NCBI RefSeq assembly: GCF_001552475.1
Contig: NZ_BCRG01000008.1
Span: forward strand, 97,691 to 161,690
Reading direction: 5' to 3'
Source of the DNA: Microbacterium oleivorans NBRC 103075
GTDB lineage: Bacteria; Actinomycetota; Actinomycetes; Actinomycetales; Microbacteriaceae
DNA length: 64,000 nt
Within the stretch, counting starts at the first letter, position 1. Each line of letters starts with the position of its first letter. The position numbers and the translations under genes were made by a program. This document shows, in pieces, positions 1 through 8,545 of this stretch. Under the pieces are notes generated by a model. It ran no database searches, was not told the DNA's origin, and saw nothing but the letters and a program-made list of their open reading frames with translations.

Positions 1-668
1 ACCGCGGCACGCACGACGGCGACCGCGACCCGTTCGAGCTCGACCTGCGCGGCGACGAGCGCCTACGAGCGCTGTACCTCGACGCCGAGCAGCACGACGG
101 CTACGTCCGCGACCGCGACGTGTTCGGTCCCGGCATCACGATCGAGGACAACCTCGCCCTCGTCGTCGACTACTCGGACGGCGCGACGCTGTCGTACTCC
201 CTCAACGCGCACGCCCCCTGGGAGGGCTACCGCGTCGCGATCAACGGCACCGAGGGCCGCGCCGAGCTCGAGGTCGTCGAGCGGGGCGCCGTCCTCGTCG
301 GCGACGGGCTGCACCCGGTGGTAGACCCGAGTGCGGTGCAGGATGCCGCCCACTCGAGCCTCCGCCCTATGGGCGAGCGCCTGCTCGTGCAGCGGCACTG
401 GGAGGAAGCCGTCGAGGTCCCGATCGTCTCGGGCGAATCCGCCCACGGCGGCGGCGACGCCCTCCTGCTGGCCGACGTCTTCGCGGGGCCGGTGAACGAC
501 CCGCTCGGCCGTCCTGCCGACTGGACCGACGGCGTCCGATCGATCGCGGTCGGCATCGCCGGCAACCGCTCGCTCGAGACCGGCCTGCCCGTGCAGGTCG
601 CCGACCTCGGCGTCGCGATCCTCCGCGACTCGACCCCCGGAAATCAGACGCCCAGGGCCACCCGATGA
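1..668 (+). CDS. Gfo/Idh/MocA-family sugar oxidoreductase, C-terminal part (5' truncated)
   Basis: This is the C-terminal two thirds or so of an NAD(P)-dependent sugar or polyol dehydrogenase. The gene runs in from the left edge, its frame is set by base 3, and the N-terminal Rossmann domain lies outside the window. What remains matches the family's C-terminal alpha/beta domain: an EDN-LA-VV-DYSDG strand, a SYSLNAHAPWEGYR strand, and an INGTEGRAEL segment that is typical of the family. The stop overlaps the next start by 4 bp (ATGA), so it is the upstream member of a six-gene operon for sugar-acid breakdown. The true substrate cannot be read from this fragment. Oxidation or isomerisation of a uronate or inositol-like sugar is an inference from context. 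Confidence 0.8.
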   Translation, partial: RGTHDGDRDPFELDLRGDERLRALYLDAEQHDGYVRDRDVFGPGITIEDNLALVVDYSDGATLSYSLNAHAPWEGYRVAINGTEGRAELEVVERGAVLVGDGLHPVVDPSAVQDAAHSSLRPMGERLLVQRHWEEAVEVPIVSGESAHGGGDALLLADVFAGPVNDPLGRPADWTDGVRSIAVGIAGNRSLETGLPVQVADLGVAILRDSTPGNQTPRATR

Positions 669-1597
669 GTCGCGTCGTCGTCACCGGCGGGTCCGGCAGG
701 CTCGGCCGCAACCTCGTCACCGGCCTCGCCGCGTTCGGCCACGAGGTCGTCTCGCTCGACCGGGCACCGTCCGAGGACCTCCGCATCGACGGGGTCGAGC
801 AGATCTCGATCGACCTCCTCGACGCGGCCGCGACCGCCGAGACGCTCGTGCGGGCGAGGGCCGACTCCCTGGTCCACCTCGCCGCGATCGCCGTGCCTTT
901 CAGCGCGCCCGAAGACGTGATCATGCGGACGAACACCGGCCTCGCGGTCTCCGTCCTCGGCGGAGCAGTGGATGCCGGCATTGGGCGGATCGTGGCGGCA
1001 TCCAGCCCCACCGTCCTCGGCTACGGCAACCCATCGGGCTGGCTGCCCGACTCGCTGCCCCTCGACGAAGAGTCGACGCCGCGGCCGTGGAACGCGTACG
1101 CGCTGTCGAAGCTCATGATCGAGCAGACCGTGTCGATGCTGCACCGACGCACCGGCGACGACGTCCGCTACGCGACGTTCCGCCCCTGCTACGTCATCGC
1201 GCCCGAGGAGTGGCGCGGCGCCCCGACCCAGCAGGGCCACACGGTCGCCGAGCGCGTCGCGGATCCCGCACTGTCGGCACCCGCCCTCTTCAACTACGTC
1301 GACGCCCGCGACGTCGCGTCGTTCACCGACCTGCTGCTCGGCGCGCTCCCCGACATCCCGAACGCCGAGGTGTTCTTCGTCGGCGCCGACGATGCACTGG
1401 CCGACGGCCCGCTCGCCGATCTCCTGCCGCGCTTCGTGCCCGGCACGGGCGACCTCGCGAGTGGCCTCACCGGCACCGCCCCCGCCTTCTCGAATGCGAA
1501 GGCGGCGCGCGTGCTCGGCTGGCACCCGCAGCACTCCTGGCGTACCGAACTCACCGCACCGTCGTCCACCCTCGACCGAAAGGACGTGCCGGTATGA
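665..1597 (+). CDS. NAD-dependent epimerase/dehydratase family protein
   Basis: A 310-residue extended short-chain dehydrogenase. The N-terminal TGGSGRLG (residues 8-15) is the glycine-rich NAD(P) loop, and the active site shows an ASSPT serine segment followed by YALSK, the Tyr-x-x-x-Lys pair. It begins inside the stop of the preceding gene and its own stop overlaps the next start, so the operon is translationally coupled. With 5-dehydro-4-deoxyglucarate dehydratase and dioxovalerate dehydrogenase downstream, a plausible role is oxidation of a uronate at C1 (as in uronate dehydrogenase, which has the same fold) or epimerisation of an intermediate. The protein is longer than typical uronate dehydrogenase (about 265 residues), so I leave the substrate open. 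Confidence 0.85.
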   Translation: MSRVVVTGGSGRLGRNLVTGLAAFGHEVVSLDRAPSEDLRIDGVEQISIDLLDAAATAETLVRARADSLVHLAAIAVPFSAPEDVIMRTNTGLAVSVLGGAVDAGIGRIVAASSPTVLGYGNPSGWLPDSLPLDEESTPRPWNAYALSKLMIEQTVSMLHRRTGDDVRYATFRPCYVIAPEEWRGAPTQQGHTVAERVADPALSAPALFNYVDARDVASFTDLLLGALPDIPNAEVFFVGADDALADGPLADLLPRFVPGTGDLASGLTGTAPAFSNAKAARVLGWHPQHSWRTELTAPSSTLDRKDVPV

Positions 1598-2493
1598 ACT
1601 TCGACGGCATCCTCTTCTTCCCCGTCACGCCCTTCGACTCGGCCGACCGCGTCGAAACCGACCTCCTGACGCAGCACGTCTCGAAGGGTGTGGATGCCGG
1701 TGCGGGCGGCGTCTTCCCCGCGTGCGGCACGGGCGAGTTCCACGCCCTGTCCGCCGCCGAATCCGCGCTCGTGGTCCGGACCGCGGTCGACGCGGTCGCC
1801 GGTCGCGTCCCCGTCATCGCCGGAGCCGGTGGCCCGCTCGGCCACGCCGTCGAGGTCGCGCGCTCCGCCGCCGATGCGGGCGCCGACGGCCTCCTCGTCC
1901 TGCCGCCGTACCTCGTCGGCGCTCCCCAGCGCGGGCTCATCGCCTATGTCGAGGCGATCGCTGCGGCATCCGATCTGCCCGTCATCATCTACCACCGCGG
2001 CTCGGCGGCGTTCACGGCCGAGTCGATCCGCACCCTCGCGGCGAACCCGAAGGTGGTCGGCTTCAAGGATGGCGTCGGCGACATCGGTGCGACGCAGCTG
2101 ATCGTGCGCGCCGTCGCGGATGCCGGGCGTGAGGACTTCGCGTTCTTCAACGGCCTGCTGACCGCGGAGCTGACGCAGGGCGCGTACCGCGGCATCGGCG
2201 TGCCGCTGTACTCGTCGGCGGCCTTCGCGATGATCCCCGAGGTCGCGAACGCGTACTACCGCGCGTACATCGACGGCGACGAGGCGCGGCGCCTGGCGAT
2301 CCTCGACGGCTTCTACGCTCCGCTCGTCGCCCTCCGCGATGAGACGCCGGGCTTCGGCGTCTCGCTCATCAAGGCGGGCCTGCGTCTCGAGGGCCTGCCC
2401 GTGGGCTCGGTCCGCGCGCCGCTCGTCGACCCGACCCCGGTGCAGGAAGCGCGACTGTCCGAGATTCTCGCTGCCGGCCGCGCACTGCTGTGA
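1594..2493 (+). CDS. kdgD: 5-dehydro-4-deoxyglucarate dehydratase (DapA/KDGDH superfamily)
   Basis: A 299-residue class I aldolase-fold enzyme predicted to convert 5-dehydro-4-deoxy-D-glucarate to 2,5-dioxovalerate plus CO2 and water (EC 4.2.1.41). Landmarks are FFPVTPFD at the N-terminus, GTGEFHAL around residues 45-52, IIYHRG with Tyr133, and VVGFKDGVGD with the Schiff-base Lys158. The FKDGVGD box and a C-terminal region rich in P-L-x-D-x-T-P are characteristic of this subfamily rather than of dihydrodipicolinate synthase. The family usually shows YNR where this protein has YHR. The start overlaps the previous stop (ATGA). The product is the substrate of the aldehyde dehydrogenase two genes downstream, which supports the call. 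Confidence 0.9.
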   Translation: MNFDGILFFPVTPFDSADRVETDLLTQHVSKGVDAGAGGVFPACGTGEFHALSAAESALVVRTAVDAVAGRVPVIAGAGGPLGHAVEVARSAADAGADGLLVLPPYLVGAPQRGLIAYVEAIAAASDLPVIIYHRGSAAFTAESIRTLAANPKVVGFKDGVGDIGATQLIVRAVADAGREDFAFFNGLLTAELTQGAYRGIGVPLYSSAAFAMIPEVANAYYRAYIDGDEARRLAILDGFYAPLVALRDETPGFGVSLIKAGLRLEGLPVGSVRAPLVDPTPVQEARLSEILAAGRALL

Positions 2494-3581
2494 CCACGAT
2501 CGCCTCGCTCGGCGCCCGGCTGATCCGGGTGCCGCTGACGCGCCCGTGGGCCGCCGACGTCACCTCGGTCGGCGTCATCGCGACCCACGTCGTGCGGTCG
2601 GATGGCGCCGAGGGGTGGGGCTTCTCGTGGACTCCGCAGATCGGCGCCGAGGCGGTTCTCGCGCTCCTGCAGCACGACATCCCCGCCTTCGCCGTCGGCC
2701 GCTCGGCCGAGCCGGCGGAGGTGTGGCCCGAGCTGTGGCGACACCTGCACGAGGCGGGTGGCGGCGGTCTCACGACGATCGCGATCGCGGGGCTCGACCT
2801 CGCGCTGTGGGATGCCGCGGCGCGCGCCGCCGGCACCTCGGTGTCGACGTCGATCGGTCGGCGCCGTGAGTCGGTGCGCTCCTACGGGAGCGGCATCAAC
2901 CTGCACTACGAACTCGACGATCTGCTTGCGCAGGCGCAGCGCTGGGTGGATGCCGGTTTCGACGCCGTGAAGATGAAGGTCGGCAGCCCCGACCTCGCCC
3001 GCGACGTCGACCGCGTCGCCGCGGTGCGTGACGTCATCGGGCCCGACCGGGCGCTCATGATCGATGCGAATCAGCGGTGGGACCTCACCCGGGCGACGAC
3101 CGCCGTCGAGGCACTCGCGGCATCCGGTATCGCCTGGATCGAGGAACCGCTCCGCGCCGACGACCTCGCCGGCCACATCGAACTCGCTCGTCGCCTTCGA
3201 TCCGGGTCGGCCGTGCCGATCGCCCTCGGCGAGAACGTGCACACCCGCTACCGCTTCGACGACTTCGTCCGCTCGGGCGCTGCGCAGGTCGTGCAGCCGA
3301 ACATCGTCCGCGTCGGCGGGATCACCCCGTTCCTCGAGATCGCGAGCGACGCGCACGCCGCGGGCGTCGACCTGCATCCCCACCTGCTGCCCGAGCTCTC
3401 GGGCCAGCTCGCAATGACCCTGCCGCAGGAGGTCCTCGTCGAGGACATCGAGGATGCCGCGTTCGGCGCCCTCGGTGCGCTCGACGCCCCCTCCCCCGTC
3501 ACCATCGCCGACGGAACGCTGACCGAGGTGCCCCACGAGGGCCTCGGCCTGCGCTTCACCGACCCGGAAGGACTCCGATGA
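2490..3581 (+). CDS. Mandelate racemase/muconate lactonizing enzyme family protein (sugar-acid dehydratase-like)
   Basis: A 363-residue enolase-superfamily enzyme with a GTG start inside the previous stop (GTGA overlap). The capping domain is N-terminal. The barrel carries a KMKVG box with the Lys-x-Lys base, three acidic metal ligands in MIDANQRW, WIEEPL and ALGENVH, and a C-terminal His in LHPHLLPELSG (around residues 294-304). Mandelate-racemase-type members pair that His with an Asp one strand earlier; here the matching position in QPNIVRVGG appears to be Asn271. From context it probably dehydrates an aldarate or uronate-derived acid to the keto-deoxy acid used by the dehydratase upstream (glucarate, galactarate or a related acid). 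The exact substrate is not determined. Confidence 0.85.
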   Translation: MTTIASLGARLIRVPLTRPWAADVTSVGVIATHVVRSDGAEGWGFSWTPQIGAEAVLALLQHDIPAFAVGRSAEPAEVWPELWRHLHEAGGGGLTTIAIAGLDLALWDAAARAAGTSVSTSIGRRRESVRSYGSGINLHYELDDLLAQAQRWVDAGFDAVKMKVGSPDLARDVDRVAAVRDVIGPDRALMIDANQRWDLTRATTAVEALAASGIAWIEEPLRADDLAGHIELARRLRSGSAVPIALGENVHTRYRFDDFVRSGAAQVVQPNIVRVGGITPFLEIASDAHAAGVDLHPHLLPELSGQLAMTLPQEVLVEDIEDAAFGALGALDAPSPVTIADGTLTEVPHEGLGLRFTDPEGLR

Positions 3582-5026
3582 CCACGTCACCCGAAGAACT
3601 CGCCCGCCTCACCGACGCCGCCGCGGCCGCCGCGCCGATCTGGCGCACGTCGTCCGCCGACGATCGCGCGCGCTGGCTGACGGCCGTCGCCGACGCCCTC
3701 GACGCGCACGCCGACGAACTCGTCGCGATCGCCGACCGCGAGACCCGTCTTGGGGCCGTCCGCCTTCGCGGCGAGGTCGGCCGCACGACGGGGCAGCTGC
3801 GCCTGTTCGCCTCGGTCGTCCGCGAGGGCTCGTACCTCGAGCTGACCGTCGACGACGCGGATGCCGCGGCCACTCCGCCCCGGCCGGAGCTGCGTCGCCT
3901 GCTCGTCGGCGTCGGCCCGGTCGCCGTGTTCTCGGCATCCAACTTCCCGTTCGCCTTCTCGGTCTGCGGCGGCGACACCGCCTCGGCGTGGGCGGCCGGC
4001 AACCCGGTCATCGTGAAGGCGCACTCGGGGCACCCCGAGCTGTCGGAGCGCACCGCTGCGATCGCGATCGACGCGCTGACGGCCGCGGGCGCTCCCGCCG
4101 GGTCGCTCGCACTCATCGAGGGCCGAGAGGCGGGGAACGCGCTCGTGCAGCACCCCGTCATCCAGGCCGCCGGGTTCACAGGCTCGCTCTCGGGCGGACG
4201 TGCACTGTTCGACCTCGCGAGCGGGCGCCCCGACCCGATCCCGTTCTACGGCGAACTCGGCAGCGTGAACCCCGTCGTCGTCACGACGGGCGCCGCAGCG
4301 GCTCGCGGCGCGGTGCTCGCGACTGGACTCGTCGGCTCGTTCACGCTCGGCGCGGGGCAGTTCTGCACGAAGCCCGGTGTCGTGTTCATCCCGCGGGATG
4401 CCGGTATCGAGCAGCTCGTGGCGGACGCCGTCGCCGGTGCTGCCGGTGGACCGCTGCTCACCGAGCGCATCACGACGGCCTTCCCCGACGGCATCCGCGA
4501 GCTCGAGGCCGACCCGTCGGTCGAGGTGCTCGCGTACGGTGCCGAGACCCCCGACGGTGCTCGCCCAGTCGTGCTGACGACGGATGCCGCGGCGGTCGCC
4601 GAGCGCGCCGAGACGCTCATCGCCGAGGTGTTCGGACCGGTCACGCTGCTCGTCCGCTACAGCGACCAGGCCGAGCTGCTGCGGGCCCTGCGTGCCGTGC
4701 CGGGAAGCCTCACCGCGACCCTCCACAGCGAGGCGGGCGAGGACGTCGCTGAGGTGCTCGAGCTGCTGCAGCTGCGCGCCGGACGCGTCCTGTTCGCGGG
4801 CTGGCCGACCGGTGTCGCCGTGACGTGGTCGCAGCAGCACGGCGGACCGTGGCCCGCGACGACGTCGCTGCACACCTCCGTCGGCGCGACCGCGATCCGC
4901 CGGTTCCTGCGGCCGGTCGCGTTCCAGGATGCGCCCGACGCACTGCTGCCTGAGGCGCTCCGCGACGCGTCGCTGGCTCGACTGCCGCACCGCCGCAACG
5001 GCGTCCTGCAGGTGCCGTCGGCATGA
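3578..5026 (+). CDS. 2,5-dioxovalerate (alpha-ketoglutaric semialdehyde) dehydrogenase
   Basis: A 482-residue aldehyde dehydrogenase predicted to oxidise 2,5-dioxovalerate to 2-oxoglutarate with NAD(P) (EC 1.2.1.26), feeding the product of the upstream dehydratase into the TCA cycle. The oxyanion Asn is in ASNFPFAF (Asn122), the general-base Glu in FYGELGSVNP (Glu226) and the nucleophile in GAGQFCTKPG (Cys263). The FPFAFS and ELGSVNP signatures are typical of the KGSADH branch, which differs from betaine or succinic semialdehyde dehydrogenases. It overlaps the neighbouring genes by 4 bp on both sides. Assignment to the family is firm; assignment of the substrate rests on the signatures and on the operon. 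Confidence 0.9.
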   Translation: MTTSPEELARLTDAAAAAAPIWRTSSADDRARWLTAVADALDAHADELVAIADRETRLGAVRLRGEVGRTTGQLRLFASVVREGSYLELTVDDADAAATPPRPELRRLLVGVGPVAVFSASNFPFAFSVCGGDTASAWAAGNPVIVKAHSGHPELSERTAAIAIDALTAAGAPAGSLALIEGREAGNALVQHPVIQAAGFTGSLSGGRALFDLASGRPDPIPFYGELGSVNPVVVTTGAAAARGAVLATGLVGSFTLGAGQFCTKPGVVFIPRDAGIEQLVADAVAGAAGGPLLTERITTAFPDGIRELEADPSVEVLAYGAETPDGARPVVLTTDAAAVAERAETLIAEVFGPVTLLVRYSDQAELLRALRAVPGSLTATLHSEAGEDVAEVLELLQLRAGRVLFAGWPTGVAVTWSQQHGGPWPATTSLHTSVGATAIRRFLRPVAFQDAPDALLPEALRDASLARLPHRRNGVLQVPSA

Positions 5027-5982
5027 GCGCCGCGTTCGACCTCGTTCGCGATCACGTCGCGTCGGGCCGGCTGCCGTCGGCCGTGCTCGGCGTGGCGACC
5101 GCAGAGGGGACGGTGGCGCTGGAGGGGTTCGGGGCCGCGGCATCCGATCGGTACCCGCTCTTCTCGATCACCAAGCCCCTGTTGGGGATCGCGGCAGCGC
5201 GGGCGATCGAGCGCGGACTGTTGACGACCGAGACGCCGCTTCGGGATGCTGTGCCGGAATTCGGCGCGGGGCGCGACGACGTCGTGCTGCTGCGGCACCT
5301 CGCCTCGCACACCGCCGGCATCGCCGAGCCGCCGCTCGACCCCGTGGTGCCGCTTCGCGACGAGCTCATCACCCGCGGGCGGGACTTCGCCGCGGGCAGC
5401 GCCTCGAGGTATTCGTCGCTCGCGTTCGAGGGCATCGCGGCGCTCGTCGAGCACGCGACCGGCCGGGACTGGGCGGATGCCGTCGCCCAGTGGGCCGGCG
5501 AGATCGGGGCGGATGGGCTCAGCCTCGATCACACCGGTGCGGTGCCGGTGGTGGATGCCGCGGCGTCAGGCGTCGACATGGCGCGGTTCGCCGCGGTGCG
5601 GCATCCGGGGGCCGGTCTCGTCGGCCGGGTTGAGGATCTGCTGCGGCTGGGGTCGGAGCTGCTGCGGATCGAAGGCGGGGCGACCGGCGGCATCCTGAAG
5701 CCGGCAACGCTGGCGATGATGCGACGGCCTCTGACGGGCCACATCCCCCGGCTTGAGCCGTACACCGCCGAGCGCGGGCAGGACTGGGGGTTCACGTGGA
5801 ACCTCCGCACGCGCGCACCCGGCCTCATCGACCAGGACGTCTACGGCCACGGCGGCTGGGCGGGCACCGAGTTCTGGGTGCACCCGACCGCCGGCATCGC
5901 CTGGGTGCTGCTCACGAACGCCGTCTCGCGCCCCGGCGTCGACCTCGACGCGCTCGACAATGCGGTGGTCGCAGGGCGCTGA
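5023..5982 (+). CDS. Serine hydrolase of the beta-lactamase (class C/penicillin-binding) fold
   Basis: A 319-residue protein that starts inside the previous stop (ATGA) and closes the operon. The catalytic tetrad SITK (around residues 48-51) supplies Ser and Lys. A Tyr-Ser-Ser box lies near SASRYSS, and a C-terminal HGGW replaces the KTG/HTG motif. There is no signal peptide, so the enzyme should be cytoplasmic. That argues against an antibiotic-hydrolysing role and for an esterase or lactonase-like hydrolase. Its coupling to sugar-acid catabolic genes suggests that it opens a lactone or removes an ester from the imported substrate, but nothing in the sequence proves this. Confidence 0.8.
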   Translation: MSAAFDLVRDHVASGRLPSAVLGVATAEGTVALEGFGAAASDRYPLFSITKPLLGIAAARAIERGLLTTETPLRDAVPEFGAGRDDVVLLRHLASHTAGIAEPPLDPVVPLRDELITRGRDFAAGSASRYSSLAFEGIAALVEHATGRDWADAVAQWAGEIGADGLSLDHTGAVPVVDAAASGVDMARFAAVRHPGAGLVGRVEDLLRLGSELLRIEGGATGGILKPATLAMMRRPLTGHIPRLEPYTAERGQDWGFTWNLRTRAPGLIDQDVYGHGGWAGTEFWVHPTAGIAWVLLTNAVSRPGVDLDALDNAVVAGR

Positions 5983-6281
5983 GGGGCACGCGGCTACATG
6001 ATGTGGATGCAGGTGGCCTTCGGGCGTTGATGCCACCACGTGCGGGAACCCCGACAGCACCCGCAGTGCAGTGAGTTCCCCGGACCCGGCCCGGCTCGAA
6101 CGGGCGGCCACCCTCTCCGAACTGCGGGCTGGGCGCGCCCTTACCGGGTAGATGCGCCTTGGGCGGGCTCGCCCGAAAACTAGCACGGGACACGTGATCG
6201 AGTGCCTGTGGATGCCTGTGCGCGAGCCGACCCCCGCATCCCCCTCGCACAGAGTGGGTTCGAGCCGTAGGCGTGGACGCC
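5983..6281. other. Non-coding gap between convergent genes
   Basis: About 300 bp lie between the 3' ends of the serine hydrolase and the beta-galactosidase. I see no convincing gene. It contains a weak hairpin (GGTGGC at 6012-6017 pairing with GCCACC at 6032-6037) and a perfect 5-bp stem with a 7-base TTCGAGC loop on the minus strand at 6089-6105, which resembles a tRNA T-arm. No acceptor or anticodon stem can be folded around it. The region is less biased in codon terms than its neighbours and could be decayed sequence. Confidence 0.5.
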
Positions 6282-8408
6282 TCAGACCCGCGCGTGCGTG
6301 CGGCCTTCGAGCTCCGCACGCGTGATCCCCGCCCCTACGGGCGCGGGGCTGGGGAAGCGCACGCGTGCGGACGGCTTGCCGGGCAGGATCTCGATCCGCA
6401 GCTCGGTCGCGTCGCCGCGAAGGTCGGCCGGGATGCGCCAGGGGCGCCCGGTCCACAGGGCATCCGACACGAGCCGGTCGCCGACCCAGGCGCGGGCGAC
6501 ATCGCCGATCCACTCCAGGCGCAACGTGCGCTCGTCGGCCGGGTCGACCGCGATCGTCACGATCGCGGCGGCATCCCACTCCGCCGGGATCGACGCGCGA
6601 CCGCCCTGTTCGGCACCGGCCGGGGGCGCCCCGGCGGACCGTTCGAGCGTCACCGCGACCTCCGCGGCATGTCCAGGCTCGACCTCGACTGCCACCCACC
6701 CGCCGTCGTCGAGCACCTCGAGACGCGGGGACGCAGCGGCATCCCCCGCGAACGAGACCGCCCCGCCGTCGGTCACGACCGCGCCGAGCGCCCAGACGAC
6801 CCGCCCGTCGGCGACCGCGATCGCATCGGCATCCGCCTCGTCGAGGACGAGCACCCGCGCGACCACCCCGCCGTCGCGGGTCAGTTCCCACATGCGCCCG
6901 CGGTCCGCAGCGATCTCCGTGACGTCCGCGTCGGCCGAGAGCAGCGGCGGGATGCCGTCGGTCGCCGCCGCGACCAGCAGCGGCGCCCCGCGCCACACCA
7001 CCTCGGTCACCGGTTGCGCGGTGAGCCAGTGCACGGTCGCGTCGCCGAGCGGCATCCCGAACGGCCAGGCGAACACCGCGCCGGTCGGGATGTCGACCTC
7101 GGGGAACACCGTCTCACCCACCTCGAACCGCACCCCTTCGTGGGCGGGCAGGTCGACCCCGGGATGCCGGTTCACGACGAACACGAAACCGCTCGATCCG
7201 TGGGAGCGCACCGACCACCGCAGCCCCGAGACGTCAGGCGAGTCGACGGCGTCCTCGGCGAAGAAGGCGGGCATGGCGGCGAGCGTGGAGCCCCACCGCG
7301 CGAGCATGAGGTGCTGTCGGCGAAGCGCCGCCCAGCTCGGCCGCGTCGCGCCGTCGACCTGCACGGGCGCACCGAAGTCGTAGGCGATCTCGGGGAAGTC
7401 GTTCGGTCCCGCCGCGGCGTGCGACTCCTGCAGGCCGCGCCGCGGATTGCGGCCGTCGGCGTACATGTAGTACCCCTGCCAGACGCTGCCTGAGGCGAGC
7501 TTGGCCATCGCGAGGGCCGCGACGTCGGCGGCGGGCACGTCGAGACGGCGGTGGTAGGCCGACGTCATGCCCGAGCCGAGTTCGCAGGTCGTGAAGGGAT
7601 GCGGCGCCCGCACCGCTTCAGCGACCGGTTCGCCGGCGCGGTGGTCGGCGCCGATCGAATCGTCGTCGCGGCGCGGTGACGGGTAGAAGTTCGCGTGGCT
7701 GCGCAGGTCGGGCTCGACGTCGGCGTCGACCCAGAACGACTCGGGGTATCCGCCGTAGACCGGCAGGAATCCGTCCGGCAGCTGGGCTCCGCCCCACCCG
7801 GTCGCTGTCCAGACGGGCGCGCGCAGGCCGAGCCGCTCCGCCATCTCGCGCAGCCGGGAGAGGTGGTCGGCGCCGTCGTAGAGCTCGTTGTCGACCTGGA
7901 TCGAGAAGAACGGGATGCCGCGCACCTGCTCAGCGAGCAGCGCGTACCACCGCTCGACCTCGGCGAGGTACGCCGGGTCGTTGGTGCGCAGCGGCAGGGC
8001 GGAGTCTACGAGCCAGTCGGGCAGTCCGCCGTGTCGGGCCTCCGCGTGCGCGTAGGGTCCGATCCGCAGGATGAGCCCGAGCCCGACCTCGCGGGCTGTC
8101 TCGAGGAACGCGCGCACGTCGAGGTCACCGGTGAAGTCCGGCCGCCCGCGCACCGGCTCGTGGTGATTCCAGAGGACGTAGGTCGACACGTGGGTGAGGC
8201 CGCCGGCGCGGGCGGCGGTGAGCACCGGCATCCACTTCTCGCGAGGGATGCGTGAGTAGTGGATCTCTCCGGAGATCGGGAAGACCGGGATGCCGCCCTG
8301 GCGCACCGACTGCGTGGTGACGTCGACGTCCGAGACCGCCGACGGCCGGATGGCCGCCTGCTCCTCGGCGGCCGGCGTGGGAAGAGGAAGCGTGTGGACG
8401 CGGGTCAT
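6282..8408 (-). CDS. Beta-galactosidase, glycoside hydrolase family 35
   Basis: A 708-residue predicted cytoplasmic enzyme that removes beta-galactosyl residues. The N-terminal barrel carries the family hallmark SGEIHYSRIPREKW (residues 46-59), then GPYAHAEARHGGLP, the acid/base Glu in IQVDNELY (Glu175; most members read Q-I-E-N-E) and the likely nucleophile in TCELGSGM (Glu276). Beta-sandwich domains follow from about residue 400. No signal sequence is visible, so the substrate is probably an imported oligosaccharide such as a galactan side chain of pectin. The ATG is preceded by a GGAG ribosome site 5 bp upstream. The gene is convergent with the sugar-acid operon. Confidence 0.9.
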   Translation of the reverse strand: MTRVHTLPLPTPAAEEQAAIRPSAVSDVDVTTQSVRQGGIPVFPISGEIHYSRIPREKWMPVLTAARAGGLTHVSTYVLWNHHEPVRGRPDFTGDLDVRAFLETAREVGLGLILRIGPYAHAEARHGGLPDWLVDSALPLRTNDPAYLAEVERWYALLAEQVRGIPFFSIQVDNELYDGADHLSRLREMAERLGLRAPVWTATGWGGAQLPDGFLPVYGGYPESFWVDADVEPDLRSHANFYPSPRRDDDSIGADHRAGEPVAEAVRAPHPFTTCELGSGMTSAYHRRLDVPAADVAALAMAKLASGSVWQGYYMYADGRNPRRGLQESHAAAGPNDFPEIAYDFGAPVQVDGATRPSWAALRRQHLMLARWGSTLAAMPAFFAEDAVDSPDVSGLRWSVRSHGSSGFVFVVNRHPGVDLPAHEGVRFEVGETVFPEVDIPTGAVFAWPFGMPLGDATVHWLTAQPVTEVVWRGAPLLVAAATDGIPPLLSADADVTEIAADRGRMWELTRDGGVVARVLVLDEADADAIAVADGRVVWALGAVVTDGGAVSFAGDAAASPRLEVLDDGGWVAVEVEPGHAAEVAVTLERSAGAPPAGAEQGGRASIPAEWDAAAIVTIAVDPADERTLRLEWIGDVARAWVGDRLVSDALWTGRPWRIPADLRGDATELRIEILPGKPSARVRFPSPAPVGAGITRAELEGRTHARV

Positions 8409-8435
8409 TGGGGCTCCAGACTCGGGTGTCCCTTG

Positions 8436-8441
8436 AGCCTA
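8436..8441 (-). promoter_or_regulatory. -10 box of the GH35 gene
   Basis: TAGGCT on the minus strand lies 27 bp upstream of the beta-galactosidase ATG. It would give a short 5' leader that includes the GGAG ribosome site at 8414-8417. No clear -35 is seen. Confidence 0.4.
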
Positions 8442-8533
8442 GGATCGCGCGGTTGGCTGTCTCGCTGCGAGCGCGAATCGTCCAGGCATCCCGTCCCCGG
8501 ACACTCAGGGCGAAGACGCGACCGCGGCACCAC

Positions 8534-8539
8534 TAATCT
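8534..8539 (+). promoter_or_regulatory. Leaderless-type -10 box
   Basis: TAATCT is separated by 6 bp from the ATG at 8546 with no ribosome site between them. This is the pattern of a transcript that begins at its start codon. Confidence 0.55.
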
Positions 8540-8545
8540 CGCCTC

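Noticed and set aside
5023..5982. Beta-lactam resistance gene
   Set aside because: There is no signal peptide, the KTG box is replaced by HGG, and the context is sugar-acid catabolism.
6089..6105. Possible tRNA on the minus strand, from a perfect T-arm-like hairpin
   Set aside because: No acceptor, D and anticodon stems can be folded together around it. The sequence 5' to it gives no 7-bp acceptor pairing.
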